Shown: positions 7,550 through 17,332, numbered from the stretch's first letter. The stretch: DNA of 37,884 nt from Nitrospirales bacterium (GCA_021604105.1 BQIW01000041.1:1-37884); one strand, 5' to 3'. The notes: generated from the sequence alone by a model not told the origin. Made by a program: numbers and translations.

Positions 7550-8654
7550 GTTTGGCCAACTTTCGAATGCTAATCACACTCGAGACACTACAGATCAACA
7601 GGAGCGCCACGGCCACTCCGACGAGAAGAGGCCATGTTTCTTTAAAGGGCAGCCGATCTCCACCTGCAGCGGTCAATCCAAACAGGGTGGCCAATCCCAC
7701 ACCGACTCCATATCCAATGGATCCGACGGTAAAACTTTGCAGAAGGATCATACGCGCCAGCATACCCGTGCTGGCTCCAATCGCTTTCAGTGCGCCAAAC
7801 TGCGGCAGGTTCTCAACCGTAAACAGGTAAAAGGTTTGTCCGGAAATCGCCATCCCCACAATAAATCCTAATAACACGGTAGTACCAAAATTTACGCCAA
7901 TACCGGTGTTTTGGAGAATCCATCGAATCGTTTTCCATCCGAACTGGTCTTCGGTAAATGCTCCCAATCCGGTTTGCTCATGAATTCGCCCGGCCAATTC
8001 TTCCGGGCTGATCCCACTCACCGGACTGACAAGGACATAGGACAATTTCCGCCGTTCTTCGGGCGTCACACTCAAGGCTCGTTCGTAGGTGGTGTAGACG
8101 AAAGGAAAATTTTGAAAACTTTTTTGTGTCTGCACGATCGCCACGACCCTGACACGGTGATCATTAATTTCAAACGTGGTGCCGAGATGAATGTTTTTGG
8201 GCCCACCTAACCGTTCCACCCCTAATTGATCGATCGCGACCGCGTCAGGAGACCGCAGCTCTTTAATGTTGCCTTCCAACACCCTAGCGGGTCGACCGAT
8301 TAACGTACTGGATTCAATCCCGACTAACGCAATTTGCTCATAGTTCCCATCCCGCAACCTCGCCCGCTGGACGCCCTTATAGAGGGGAACCGCCCACTCG
8401 ACACCGGAAACACTTCGAACCACGTTCACCGTGGTATCGGCCAGCGGTTTAATCTCTTCGACTTGATTGATATTGGAATCGGTGACCCACACAGGGGCAT
8501 TCACATTGGTGATGCCCGATTGCGACCAGGTCATTAACCCCCAGAAAATGGATCCCTGCTGAACGATGAGCATCGTGGAAAACGTGAGCCCCGCCAGCAA
8601 CATGAGGTATTTGGGGCGATCGCCAAACAACATTTTCAGGGCCACGTAATTCAT
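7521..8654 (-). CDS. ABC transporter permease, DevC/FtsX-like
   Basis: 377 aa. Topology is that of DevC and MacB-type permeases: one membrane helix near residues 18-40, a large periplasmic domain (about 45-255), then three helices (about 258-282, 298-328, 340-365). The FtsX-like segment LGFIVGMAISGQTFYLFTVE and ENLPQFGALKAIGAS, with the C-terminal [10 protein letters not shown], are typical of DevC. It pairs with the ATPase, adaptor and outer-membrane factor encoded downstream to form a complete trans-envelope exporter; in cyanobacteria DevBCA exports glycolipids, but the cargo here is unknown. Its ATG overlaps the regulator stop codon (ATGA at 8654-8651). Confidence 0.91.
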   Translation of the reverse strand: MNYVALKMLFGDRPKYLMLLAGLTFSTMLIVQQGSIFWGLMTWSQSGITNVNAPVWVTDSNINQVEEIKPLADTTVNVVRSVSGVEWAVPLYKGVQRARLRDGNYEQIALVGIESSTLIGRPARVLEGNIKELRSPDAVAIDQLGVERLGGPKNIHLGTTFEINDHRVRVVAIVQTQKSFQNFPFVYTTYERALSVTPEERRKLSYVLVSPVSGISPEELAGRIHEQTGLGAFTEDQFGWKTIRWILQNTGIGVNFGTTVLLGFIVGMAISGQTFYLFTVENLPQFGALKAIGASTGMLARMILLQSFTVGSIGYGVGVGLATLFGLTAAGGDRLPFKETWPLLVGVAVALLLICSVSSVISIRKLAKLEPAIVFRG

Positions 8655-9325
8655 ACCTTCCGTGCCGTCCGCGTCCGAGGTTTGTTTGTCTGACCTGACC
8701 TGCGTACCGCTCCCTTGGGTGTGGGGAGTTTGAGTCCGTTCATCATGATGTTCACAAAGGTCCGTGAAATGTCTTCGACGGTCTGAGGAAGTTGGGCCTG
8801 AAATAAGACCGTCACCAACCGATGATAAATCAGCATGCCCATAAAGGCGCGTGCAGCGATGAGGGGCTGAACCGGCTGAAAGGCTCCATCATCTATGCGC
8901 TGTTGAATGTAGCCGGCCAAAAAATCGTAAAACACCCGGATGTGGTTGTGGAAAAACATATCCGACATCTCGTGGTTTTCCAGTGCGCTAAACAAAATCA
9001 ACCTCATCAAATCGGAATCCGGAGCCCCTCCGACCACCGTCCGGGCAATCACGGAAAACACCTCCACATCCTTTTGTTGCTCAGCGAGACTTCTTATTTT
9101 GGAGAGTAATCCCGGCACGGGCGATTCCTCCGCAAGAATGGCCGCATACAAATCTTCTTTACTGGGAAAATGTTTAAAAATAAGGGCTTCGCTGACTCCG
9201 GCCCTCTGGGCAATCTCCCGGGTTTTGGTCCCGCTAAACCCTTTTTTGGCAAATAAGGAGGCCGCCGATTGAATGATTTTGGCCTTCCGCACCGGACCGG
9301 TTATTCTTTTCTGTGATGTGGGCAT
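8651..9325 (-). CDS. TetR/AcrR-family transcriptional repressor
   Basis: 224 aa from the ATG at 9325. The N-terminal helix-turn-helix is clear: KIIQSAASLFAKKGFSGTKT, REIAQRAGVSEALIFKHFPS. The C-terminal ligand-binding domain is all-helical (about residues 60-205), with a basic tail. A GTG at 9355 would extend it by 10 residues, but that codon lies inside a palindromic operator (9343-9356). A GGAAGG ribosome site sits about 6 bp before the ATG at 9325, so the shorter start is better. It is the first gene of the exporter operon and overlaps the permease start by 4 bp, so it most likely represses itself and the pump until an efflux substrate binds. Confidence 0.92.
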   Translation of the reverse strand: MPTSQKRITGPVRKAKIIQSAASLFAKKGFSGTKTREIAQRAGVSEALIFKHFPSKEDLYAAILAEESPVPGLLSKIRSLAEQQKDVEVFSVIARTVVGGAPDSDLMRLILFSALENHEMSDMFFHNHIRVFYDFLAGYIQQRIDDGAFQPVQPLIAARAFMGMLIYHRLVTVLFQAQLPQTVEDISRTFVNIMMNGLKLPTPKGAVRRSGQTNKPRTRTARKV

Positions 9326-9342
9326 TATCGACCTTCCAAGAT

Positions 9343-9356
9343 AGTGAGTATTCACT
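9343..9356. promoter_or_regulatory. Probable TetR operator
   Basis: Inverted repeat AGTGA (9343-9347), spacer GTAT, TCACT (9352-9356). TGAGTnnTCA-like palindromes are common operators of TetR-family efflux regulators. It lies 18 bp before the start codon of the TetR gene, well placed for autorepression of the whole exporter operon. Confidence 0.6.
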
Positions 9357-9640
9357 TACCATGGTACGATCCGGCCAAAAATCTGTCAAGGAATCTGGAT
9401 CATTTGCAATTTTATCGGGAACGGTGGAAAATTCGTAAAACTTACCCACCCAATCCTGTGTCATCACCGCCATCATTCCTCCGGATGTTCCGGGATGTTC
9501 AGAGGACACGAGGGAGATTCCACCTCCCGCTATGAGCACGAGAATTCATCATCAACACCGGTGGAGATTTTCAACTTCGCTCATGAAGGGCTTTTTGATT
9601 CTCTCCCCCAAGGCACAACCGGTTGGTCATGCCAATCAAT

Positions 9641-9668
9641 TTGACTCAACGAAAAAGATGCGTATCTT
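9641..9668 (+). promoter_or_regulatory. Candidate sigma-70 promoter of lon
   Basis: TTGACT (9641-9646), 16-bp spacer, TATCTT (9663-9668), about 45 bp upstream of the lon start. No CIRCE or clear heat-shock sigma site was seen. The rest of 9357-9640 holds no gene I can support. Confidence 0.4.
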
Positions 9669-9711
9669 GTTGGGGAGATCAGTTATCATGGTGGTATACA
9701 CCTGAAGGACG

Positions 9712-12165
9712 GTGACGATACAAATGGATACTCCCCCAGCTGCCGAGAATACACTCATTGTTTCCCTCCCGCTCGTCCCTGTTAAACGAACGGTCTTGTT
9801 TCCCGATACCCTTGTTCCCTTCACGATTGGCCGACCCCGCTCGATCGCAGCGGTGGAAGCGGCCATGAACTCGGAAGACAAAGCCTTGGTGTTCGCCACC
9901 CAGCGTGACTCAGAAAAGGAAGAACCCGAGTTCGATGACCTGTATGGCATCGGCACGAAAGCCGTCATCAAGCAAATGGGTAAAACCCCGGATGGCCATC
10001 TTCAGGTTCTCGCACAGGGAATCGAACGCGTCGTCTTACTGAAGAAGGAACAAGACGAACCCCATATGATCGTTCGGTCCCGGCAACTCGCTCTTGCGCT
10101 TGAATCCGACCTTGAACTGGAAGCCTTGCATCGTGAACTGGTTGAACTTATTGGCCAATTACCGGAATTATTGACGACCCAGGGCGTGGTGGAATTGGTG
10201 GCCGTGCTTCGAGCCGAAAAAAATCCCCTTTCAGTGGCATATCGACTCGTCTCCCTCCTCAATCTCAATGTGGAACGATTGCAAAGACTTCTGGAGCAAT
10301 CCGATGCCAAGGAGGTCCTTCGTCAGGTGTATGGCGCGTTAGCCCATGAACTCCATATCCTCAAGATCCGCCATGAAATCGCGAGCCAGGCCCAAGCAGA
10401 AATTGGAAAATCTCAACGGGAATATTTCCTTCGCCAACAGTTAAAGGAAATTCAACAAGAACTGGGAGAATTGGAGACTCAACCCGAAGATGGCGAAATC
10501 GGGGAATTAAAAGCCCGTATCGAGAAGGCCGACCTTCCCGACATCGTAAAAACCGAGGCCACCAGAGAATTAAAGCGTTTGGTCAAGCTGCCTCCTGCCT
10601 CTCCGGATCATCAAGTCATTCGGAGTTATCTGGAGTTGGTTCTGGAATTGCCCTGGAACACCCTTACGGAAGACCACCTGGATTTGACTCATGTTCGGAC
10701 CATATTAGATGAAGATCATTACGGCATTCAGGATGTCAAAGAACGCATCCTTGAGCACTTGGCCGTGTTGAAGTTAAATCCTTCTGCAAAGGCTCCCATC
10801 CTGTGTTTGGTGGGACCTCCGGGGGTGGGGAAAACCAGCTTGGGACAATCCATTGCCCGTGCCCTGGAAAGAAAGTTCGAACGCCTGAGTTTAGGGGGTC
10901 TCCATGACGAAGCCGAATTGCGTGGGCATCGCCGCACATATGTTGGCGCGATGCCAGGCCGTCTGATTCAAGCTCTCCGACGTGCCGGGGCCAAAAATCC
11001 GATCCTGATGCTGGACGAGGTCGATAAGGTCGGACAGGATTTTCGAGGAGATCCCGCGTCAGCCTTGTTAGAAATTCTTGACCCGGAACAGAATCATACC
11101 TTCCGCGACAATTACTTAGATTTGCCCTTTGACCTCTCTAAAGTGATGTTCATTACCACGGCCAATTCCCTGGACACCATCTCCCGTCCTCTCTTGGACC
11201 GTATGGAGGTCATACGTCTGGGAGGCTACAGTCATCAGGAAAAACTTGAAATCGCCAATCGCTATTTGTGGCCTCGCCGCTTAAAGGAGGCCGGCCTGGA
11301 GTCTAAACCCCTGACGTTAGAGGAACAGGTGATTCCCCATATCATCAAACGATATACCCGGGAGGCCGGCGTTCGCCAATTGGAACAAATGTTGGGACGC
11401 TTAACTCGCAAAGTGGCTCTGAAGCTGGCAGAACATCCGCCGGACCAACCAGAAGAATCTCTCACGATCACCCAAGTGGACCTTCCGGAATGGTTGGGAA
11501 TCGAACGATTTATGCCTGAGGAAGCCAGAAAGACATTGCCCCTGGGCGTAGCGACTGGAATGGCTTGGACCGAAACCGGCGGGGATGTCCTCTATGTCGA
11601 AAGTGCACTTCTTCCGGGAGGGAGCGACCTCACCATTACAGGCCACATTGGCGATGTCATGCAGGAATCAGCTCAAGCGGCTCGAAGTTATCTCTGGTCT
11701 CGTGCCGAATCGCTGGGATTGGATATCGCGGTGTTCAAGCAGAGCGGAATGCATATACATGTGCCGGAGGGTGCCATTCCCAAAGATGGGCCATCCGCCG
11801 GTGTGACCATGGCCAGTGCTCTGGCTTCCCTCTTACTGAAAATCCCGGTTAGGAAGGATACGGCGATGACCGGAGAAATTGGGTTAACCGGATTGGTCCT
11901 GCCTGTGGGCGGTATCAAAGAAAAGATTCTTGCGGCACACAGGGTCGGGTTGCGCCGCATTGTCCTTCCCAATGCCAATGAAAAAGATCTGAAAGATGTT
12001 CCTGACGCTGTGCGCTCTGAATTGTCCGTTGTTTTCGTGGAAACGATTGAAGAAGCCTTACTTGCTGTCCTGCTCAAGCCGCCGGACATTCGTGAAAGAG
12101 AAAAGAACCCTCCCCACATCCCGCCTGCCGGGAGTGAACAGAAATCCGCCACGGGCAGTCCCTAA
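9712..12165 (+). CDS. lon: ATP-dependent protease La (LonA)
   Basis: 817 aa, full length. N-terminal substrate-binding LAN domain (about 15-210), coiled linker, AAA+ module with Walker [10 protein letters not shown] (368-376) and Walker [10 protein letters not shown], and the C-terminal serine-lysine protease. Catalytic Ser695 is in [13 protein letters not shown] and Lys738 is in VGGIKEK, 43 residues later as in E. coli Lon. It degrades misfolded and short-lived regulatory proteins in the cytoplasm. The start is uncertain: GTG 9712 has AAGGA only 2 bp upstream, while the in-frame ATG at 9724 is preceded by GGTGA at 8 bp; the difference is 4 residues. It is apparently monocistronic, since the next gene is convergent. 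Confidence 0.97.
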   Translation: MTIQMDTPPAAENTLIVSLPLVPVKRTVLFPDTLVPFTIGRPRSIAAVEAAMNSEDKALVFATQRDSEKEEPEFDDLYGIGTKAVIKQMGKTPDGHLQVLAQGIERVVLLKKEQDEPHMIVRSRQLALALESDLELEALHRELVELIGQLPELLTTQGVVELVAVLRAEKNPLSVAYRLVSLLNLNVERLQRLLEQSDAKEVLRQVYGALAHELHILKIRHEIASQAQAEIGKSQREYFLRQQLKEIQQELGELETQPEDGEIGELKARIEKADLPDIVKTEATRELKRLVKLPPASPDHQVIRSYLELVLELPWNTLTEDHLDLTHVRTILDEDHYGIQDVKERILEHLAVLKLNPSAKAPILCLVGPPGVGKTSLGQSIARALERKFERLSLGGLHDEAELRGHRRTYVGAMPGRLIQALRRAGAKNPILMLDEVDKVGQDFRGDPASALLEILDPEQNHTFRDNYLDLPFDLSKVMFITTANSLDTISRPLLDRMEVIRLGGYSHQEKLEIANRYLWPRRLKEAGLESKPLTLEEQVIPHIIKRYTREAGVRQLEQMLGRLTRKVALKLAEHPPDQPEESLTITQVDLPEWLGIERFMPEEARKTLPLGVATGMAWTETGGDVLYVESALLPGGSDLTITGHIGDVMQESAQAARSYLWSRAESLGLDIAVFKQSGMHIHVPEGAIPKDGPSAGVTMASALASLLLKIPVRKDTAMTGEIGLTGLVLPVGGIKEKILAAHRVGLRRIVLPNANEKDLKDVPDAVRSELSVVFVETIEEALLAVLLKPPDIREREKNPPHIPPAGSEQKSATGSP

Positions 12166-12224
12166 GATTCGGGGATGGTCTTTTTTCCAACCTCGACTCC
12201 TCTCATGGTAATGAGGCGATAAGG

Positions 12225-12680
12225 TTACTTCCCGCCTGTGAGGAAAGAGGATGTCCTTTGCATGGTAAAGGTGCCGCCAGGCTCAAGAGGATTATGATCT
12301 TGGCCAATGCGGGTGTACCACCAACGTCCATGGGCAACCGGCGAATCATCTAACCACTTCAGCTCAAACCCTCCTTCCCGATCGTTGCCGGCTTGTATCC
12401 ATTTGCCCTTCCATACCCCATCCTTCAGTTCAAGGGTTTCAAGCCAGCCATCCTCCCAATCATAATGTCCTTTCCCCTCTTCATTTACGGTGATGGTCTT
12501 GGACCCGGTGTTATCGGCATACTCCCAGACCCCGGCAAGATCTTGAAGTTGTCGAGGTGGATGGGAGTGATCAAGTCCCTTCACTTCCTCGTGAAACGTT
12601 TGATGTGAGAGATCTGCACACCCCCCCACAGCAAAAACATTTATGACGATCAGGAACAATTTGACTATACTCTTCTGCAT
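12225..12680 (-). CDS. Small lipoprotein of unknown function
   Basis: 151 aa. A lipoprotein signal is clear: MQKSIVKLFLIVINVFAVGGC, with the lipobox VGGC and Cys21 as the lipidated residue. The mature part is rich in Trp, Gly and charged residues (DLAGVWEYADNTGSKTITVN, GHYDWEDGWLETLELKDGVW), suggesting a small lipocalin-like or beta-barrel fold that reports on a single domain. A GGGA ribosome site precedes the ATG. It is convergent with lon and sits alone. No family recognised. Confidence 0.8.
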   Translation of the reverse strand: MQKSIVKLFLIVINVFAVGGCADLSHQTFHEEVKGLDHSHPPRQLQDLAGVWEYADNTGSKTITVNEEGKGHYDWEDGWLETLELKDGVWKGKWIQAGNDREGGFELKWLDDSPVAHGRWWYTRIGQDHNPLEPGGTFTMQRTSSFLTGGK

Positions 12681-12826
12681 AGATCTTCCCTTGCCTTCCG
12701 CAATAAATGGGTTGGAACATCACCTCAGGATTGTATCAGATAAGACCGATAGACCTAGATACGTGAAACCCTGTATCCCGAAAGACCAACACTGATGAGC
12801 ACCGTCAAGACGGAGGCGCCTTCTCG

Positions 12827-14200
12827 ATGGAATTGACGCCCGCTTTGATTTGTACAACGTGCGGGTTGCTCAGAAATGGGAGAGAGAACTGTTCGCAATG
12901 TGGAGCCGCGTTTCATTCTCCACGACAGGAATCCGTGAACCACTCCAACGAATCACCATTGAGCACAGATCGTTCCAGCATGGCATCAGAATTTCAAAAG
13001 CCGTTGATCACTCCTAGAACAGACTCCTCCGTTGAACGTAATTCTGATTCGGCAACTTGGGACCCTGATCAGAGAGACCAGATCAGAACTCATCACGGCA
13101 TTCCTCCCTCCGAGCCGGACAAGGAGTCGGACTATTCCGATTTGTTCCCCATCCACCATCCCATTTTTTGGGGGCGTGGGCGCACACTCTTTGGCATTTT
13201 TATGGTGAATACCCTATTCACATTACTGACACTTGGTTTGTATTCTTTTTGGGGAAGAGTGCGTATTCGGCAATTTTTGAGCAGCCAAACCAGCTTTGCC
13301 CACGCTCGTTTTTCTTATCATGGAACTCCTCAAGAATTATTGAGGGGCTGGTCAAAAGCGTTCTTGGTTTTCGGACTCCCCTATGCGTTTCTCAGTCTCG
13401 TTCCCCTCATATGGGACCAGATTCCGACTTGGATTCCCAATGCCCTTGCAGGGACCATGGCCTTGTGCTTCATTCCTGTCGCCGTGGTCGGATCGCATCG
13501 TTATCGATTGAGCCGAACCTCTCTGGGAACAATTCGCTTCTCCTTCCGGGGGCACGTGAAAGAATATATGAAAATATGGGTCGTGGGAAGCGTATTGACC
13601 TTGTTGACCGCCGGCATCTATTACCCGTTTTTCGAAAATGCCAGAAGAAAATTTCTCGTCGCTCACACCTACTTTGGTAATCACCCATTCACCTATTCCG
13701 GAACGGGAAGGGGGCTTTTGAGGATCTATATAACATCCCTCGCCTTTAGCATAATCATTTTGGTCACACTCATCGGGATTCACGCAGGACCTGACGATCT
13801 TCCAGTCCTGGCCCAATGGCCATCCGACGGTTGGCCAGATCTCTTGTTCAATTCCCTGTTCATCACCGGATTGCTCACGCTGCTCCTTCCGTGGTTTTAC
13901 CTGCAGGTTGCCAAACAACGGTACCAATGGAATCATTCAGATTTTGGAGATGCCCATTTTCAGTTTTCTGCCTCCACTTGGAATTTAATGGAATTGCGCC
14001 TTACGAACTTCCTCATGCTCATTCTCACGTTTGGATTAGCCTGGCCGTGGGTCCAGGTCCGGAATCTCCAATTTCTCTATTATCATCTGAGCCTTCAAGG
14101 CCCGTTAGATTTTCAACGCATCGAACAGGAAGCCCTGGATGCTTCGCCCACAGGCGAAGAGCTTGCGGGATACTTTGACGCTGGCTTTGATTTAGGCTAA
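12827..14200 (+). CDS. DUF898 (YjgN-like) membrane protein with N-terminal zinc ribbon
   Basis: 457 aa. Residues 9-25 form a small zinc ribbon (Cys9, Cys12, Cys22, Cys25), then a disordered polar linker to about residue 100. The rest is a DUF898 domain with about six membrane helices and the internal repeat GRGRTLFGIFMVNTLFTLL, GLYSFWGRVRIRQFL and later AGIYYPFFENARRKFLV, each followed by an F.YHGT-like or F.YSGT-like motif. Function of DUF898 is not established. It lies 95 bp upstream of an M48 metalloprotease on the same strand; that pairing is often seen with this family, suggesting membrane-protein quality control or envelope remodelling. GGAGG lies 11 bp before the ATG. Confidence 0.85.
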   Translation: MELTPALICTTCGLLRNGRENCSQCGAAFHSPRQESVNHSNESPLSTDRSSMASEFQKPLITPRTDSSVERNSDSATWDPDQRDQIRTHHGIPPSEPDKESDYSDLFPIHHPIFWGRGRTLFGIFMVNTLFTLLTLGLYSFWGRVRIRQFLSSQTSFAHARFSYHGTPQELLRGWSKAFLVFGLPYAFLSLVPLIWDQIPTWIPNALAGTMALCFIPVAVVGSHRYRLSRTSLGTIRFSFRGHVKEYMKIWVVGSVLTLLTAGIYYPFFENARRKFLVAHTYFGNHPFTYSGTGRGLLRIYITSLAFSIIILVTLIGIHAGPDDLPVLAQWPSDGWPDLLFNSLFITGLLTLLLPWFYLQVAKQRYQWNHSDFGDAHFQFSASTWNLMELRLTNFLMLILTFGLAWPWVQVRNLQFLYYHLSLQGPLDFQRIEQEALDASPTGEELAGYFDAGFDLG

Positions 14201-14295
14201 TTTGGCCATTGTGCGTGTTCGGCTTCGATCTTCCCGTCATTTTTCTTTCCATCCACCGACGATTCATGCGCTTCTTAGGCTAAACCAATCCAATC

Positions 14296-15396
14296 ATGGC
14301 ATACCCCACGGAATGGAAAGGATCCTATTATGACGGGCAATCGGTAGTTCCCCAGTTTGTGACCATTACCGTTACAGATATCGGCCTGACTCTTCACTTT
14401 GCTGACTACACAAACACGACATGGAACTATCATGAACTTCGGCAGACCCAGGGGCGCTATTCCGGAGAAGAGGTACGATTTGAGCGAGGGACAGGAATTG
14501 GCGAGACCCTGGTCATCCCCAGCCCCAAAATTCTGCTGGCGATTCATGAGCATGGCGGACCACACGCCAATCATTTCCATCATCCCCGCACACGCCACAC
14601 TCGTGTATATTGGACGGTGCTTGCCGCACTCGCCAGCATTCCCATCGTCTATGGCATTTTCACCTGGGGTATACCCTCGTTGGCCCGGCCAATCACCGCC
14701 GCCATTCCGCTTTCCTGGGAGATTCAGTTGGGCCAATTTGTTCAACAGGAAGTCACAGCCGGGAACCCGGTTTGCAACAACCCGAAACTGATCCACGCGG
14801 TCGAATCCATCTTGACGGCCCTGACCAGTTCCATCGACCCCCTTCCCTATCAATTTCAGGTGACCGTGGTGGATAGCCCTGTCGTCAATGCCATGGCTGC
14901 CCCGGGCGGATATGTCGTGGTCTTTCGTGGTCTCCTGCAAGACACCGCTTCGCCCGAAGAACTCGCAGGAGTGCTGGCTCATGAAATTCAACACGTTCTG
15001 CTTCGACACACCATGCACCTTATCGTGCGGCATGTGTCGATGGCTTTCGTCATCGCCGCCCTTAGCGGGGATGCCAGCGGCATGGTGGCGTATGCACTCC
15101 AAGCCGCCCAAACTCTTCAGACCCTGTCCTATAGCCGTGACGCAGAAGACCAAGCCGATGAACAGGGATTCCGGTTATTACAACGGTCGGGGATTAATCC
15201 CGATGGGATGGTCACCTTTTTCGCTAAACTTGGGGAAGAACAACCTGCAAACGGTGTCCTTCGCTATCTTTCCACCCATCCAGCAACCGAAGACCGCCTG
15301 ACACACCTGAAGGCCTTGATACCACCAGACTCCAGGACCTATCGCGCCTTCCCGTTTCAAGGGGAGTGGTCTGACATCAACACATCCTGCAAGTGA
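14296..15396 (+). CDS. M48-family membrane-bound metalloprotease
   Basis: 366 aa. An N-terminal soluble domain (about 1-95), one membrane helix (about 103-125), then the M48 protease domain. The zinc site is complete: His229-Glu230 and His233 in AHEIQHVLL, with third ligand Glu284 in YSRDAEDQADEQGF. M48 proteases such as HtpX, LoiP and BepA cleave damaged membrane or outer-membrane proteins. The protease domain follows the helix, so it is probably periplasmic. The gene is paired with the DUF898 gene upstream and is likely cotranscribed. No strong ribosome site was seen before the ATG at 14296, so the exact start is less sure. Confidence 0.9.
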   Translation: MAYPTEWKGSYYDGQSVVPQFVTITVTDIGLTLHFADYTNTTWNYHELRQTQGRYSGEEVRFERGTGIGETLVIPSPKILLAIHEHGGPHANHFHHPRTRHTRVYWTVLAALASIPIVYGIFTWGIPSLARPITAAIPLSWEIQLGQFVQQEVTAGNPVCNNPKLIHAVESILTALTSSIDPLPYQFQVTVVDSPVVNAMAAPGGYVVVFRGLLQDTASPEELAGVLAHEIQHVLLRHTMHLIVRHVSMAFVIAALSGDASGMVAYALQAAQTLQTLSYSRDAEDQADEQGFRLLQRSGINPDGMVTFFAKLGEEQPANGVLRYLSTHPATEDRLTHLKALIPPDSRTYRAFPFQGEWSDINTSCK

Positions 15397-15638
15397 CTCC
15401 ATAGGGCTTGTTACTAACGCCGTTCGACTTCTGCAAAGGCGCCGTTAATGGAAGGGTTAACTCATCATTTGGAAATCTGGCCCATTGCTCTCTAGCCCTG
15501 GAGGCTTCATAATAACTCCATGCGAGACATACCGGAATGTATGGTGTTTTTGTCTGGACCACAACTCCAAATACACTCACACCCCGTCTGTCTAGTCCGA
15601 GGCTCTTATCATCAACACACAACAGGGGGGTGGGTCAC

Positions 15639-16055
15639 ATGGGAACCGAAATAACACGCTATGCTATTGGAGAGTTTGGAAAGTTGCATAAATTTACCGG
15701 CAAGGAGGTACCGGCAGGCACCGAGGCCCTGGTGGAAGAAGACGGAAAAAGCTTAACGGCGAAGGGAAAAACCTACACCGCACGGTTTTCGGATATTCTT
15801 CCGAACGTGGAAATCATTCGCGTGCAATTTGATCAATACAGCTCGAATCACATCGGCTTCGCCATGGAAGCCCATGACAGGACCCTGACCAAAATTCCGG
15901 AAATGCTAGAAAGCACAAAAATTATTTCTGAAAAACTCAGACATGATTGGATGGCACAAGACAAAGCCTACCAGGATACCGAAAAGGCCAAAAAGGTACC
16001 GCCTGCTGCCGCAAAAGCCACAGCGCCTGCGAAAGAAGCGATTGCCGCAACATAA
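15639..16055 (+). CDS. Hypothetical protein with Ala/Lys-rich tail
   Basis: 138 aa from the ATG at 15639, chosen because a G-rich ribosome site (GGGGGGTGGG) precedes it; a longer frame starts at 15537 but its extra residues look non-coding. The body (MGTEITRYAIGEFGKLHKFT ... GKTYTARFSDILPNVEIIRV) seems a small alpha/beta fold. The C-terminus (about residues 112-138) is low-complexity Ala/Pro/Lys, like tails that contact nucleic acid or act as linkers. No signal peptide. No family recognised. The 240 bp upstream hold nothing identifiable. Confidence 0.7.
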   Translation: MGTEITRYAIGEFGKLHKFTGKEVPAGTEALVEEDGKSLTAKGKTYTARFSDILPNVEIIRVQFDQYSSNHIGFAMEAHDRTLTKIPEMLESTKIISEKLRHDWMAQDKAYQDTEKAKKVPPAAAKATAPAKEAIAAT

Positions 16056-16131
16056 TCACCACCTCCCCGATTAAAGAACGTGTCAGGGAGAAACAAGGCA
16101 CCGTTCGCTTCATGGTCCTCACCATTATTTC

Positions 16132-16160
16132 CCCCCTCTGCGAAGAAAGTGCAGAGGGGG
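16132..16160. terminator. Strong hairpin downstream of 15639-16055
   Basis: Perfect 10-bp inverted repeat: CCCCCTCTGC (16132-16141), 9-nt loop, GCAGAGGGGG (16151-16160). There is no T-tract on the exit side of either strand, so it is not a textbook intrinsic terminator. It is 76 bp past a stop codon and may stabilise or end the transcript. Confidence 0.45.
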
Positions 16161-16311
16161 AAAACCTCCATATATTTCAATCCTCAAACCAAAAAATTTC
16201 GAAAGAGAGCCGGATTAAGCCGGTTGGGACCATGGCATGAAGGCTGAAGAAGAATTGGCAACAGTCATGGCGAAACAGCAGGCGTTGATGCACATGGCTC
16301 GAATGTGCGCA

Positions 16312-16602
16312 CTATTTTTTTCGAAACGAAATATGGTCTTTATACTCCTGAATCGCCGCGCCCAACGCCTTCGATCCTAAGGGAATATTGGCCTCCAGCG
16401 CAGTTTCAACCGCTTCATCGTCAATGATCACTTCATAACATTCGTGTTGATTGGTGAGCACCATGCCCTTCTCCGTTTGCCGGGGCATGTAGATTTCCGT
16501 CCATACCTCCTTTTCCACCAAACACACATCCCGAAACCGTTCATACAACAGCTGCAACCGTTCTTGCTCAGAAATGACGAGCGGATTATTTTCCATAGCC
16601 AT
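16312..16602 (-). CDS. Hypothetical small protein
   Basis: 96 aa, acidic, soluble, no signal peptide or membrane helix. The sequence MENNPLVISEQERLQLLYER, then FRDVCLVEKEVWTEIYMPRQ and YEVIIDDEAVETALEANIPL, looks mainly helical with a short beta section. A GGGAGAGG ribosome site lies just before the ATG at 16602. It is upstream of nothing on its own strand and follows the CPBP-like gene at 16678 (75 bp gap), so it may be the last gene of that leftward group. Function unknown. Confidence 0.7.
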   Translation of the reverse strand: MAMENNPLVISEQERLQLLYERFRDVCLVEKEVWTEIYMPRQTEKGMVLTNQHECYEVIIDDEAVETALEANIPLGSKALGAAIQEYKDHISFRKK

Positions 16603-16677
16603 ACCTCTCCCTTCACATCGATAACAATGGTTCTTTTTCTACTCCGCTCTCATCAAACTCGTCAAGTGGGTGGCCGG

Positions 16678-17307
16678 CTATTTTCCGAAAACGGATATCC
16701 AGGGGTCGCGGTCAAGAACCCAGAGATAAAAAAACGTGCCCAGCCAGCCATGATAGAGCCCAAGCGGCCAAAGATTTCGATCATGGATATAGAACGGGAT
16801 AAAAAAGCAGGCCATGAGTCCGGTGGCCAGCATCAGCCACCAGTCGGGGAAATGGACCAGGGCAAACAGAATCACCCCAATGGGTATGGCCAGCCACAGG
16901 CCATGCTGAGGAAAGATTTTTATGAGATTATCGACACCCAACGCCTGCACAAGAAACTGTTGGAGAATACCCCACAAAGGGTATAGGAACAACAGCAACA
17001 GCATATGGCCAGGCCAAAGCCCTCGACCGGCCACGATGCCATACCAGGCCATGGCTAGTCCCGACCCGGCAAATAAGACCGATGGCCACAAAAAGGCTGC
17101 CCGAAGATTGTCAGTGCGAAATCCCCAACAGTTCCACCTCGTCCGATCTCGGCGAACCTGCCAGACGACATAGCTCATCCAACTGGTGCCAGCCAAGGCT
17201 ATGAAGAGTCCCTTGGCATCAAGACTCTTGAATACAAGATGCAGCAGCCCGGTCAGGACAACCGCAGAGAATTCCCACCAATTGCCAGTCCGATCATCGG
17301 GAGTCAT
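16678..17307 (-). CDS. CPBP/Abi-like intramembrane protease family protein, atypical active site
   Basis: 209 aa from the ATG at 17307; a TTG at 17331 would add 8 residues. Six or so membrane helices. The C-terminal half has the CPBP layout: motif 1 position reads GILQQFLVQALG, motif 2 is VILFALVHFPDWW with a His, and motif 3 is GLYHGWLGTFFY with another His. Active members (Rce1-like) carry Glu-Glu-x3-Arg in motif 1; here it is Gln-Gln-x3-Gln, so the catalytic glutamates seem to be missing. It could be a non-catalytic relative or a variant subgroup. It follows the PAS-like gene directly on the same strand. Confidence 0.72.
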   Translation of the reverse strand: MTPDDRTGNWWEFSAVVLTGLLHLVFKSLDAKGLFIALAGTSWMSYVVWQVRRDRTRWNCWGFRTDNLRAAFLWPSVLFAGSGLAMAWYGIVAGRGLWPGHMLLLLFLYPLWGILQQFLVQALGVDNLIKIFPQHGLWLAIPIGVILFALVHFPDWWLMLATGLMACFFIPFYIHDRNLWPLGLYHGWLGTFFYLWVLDRDPWISVFGK

Positions 17308-17332
17308 TTCCAGAAGAGTTTTCCCGCACAAA

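Noticed and set aside
12148-12196. Possible terminator after lon (CCC...GGG followed by TTTTTT)
   Set aside because: The stem is only three or four pairs, too weak to call an intrinsic terminator.
16237-16380. 47-codon rightward ORF starting MKAEEELATVMAKQQ
   Set aside because: It overlaps the end of the convergent gene 16312-16602 and has no clear ribosome site.
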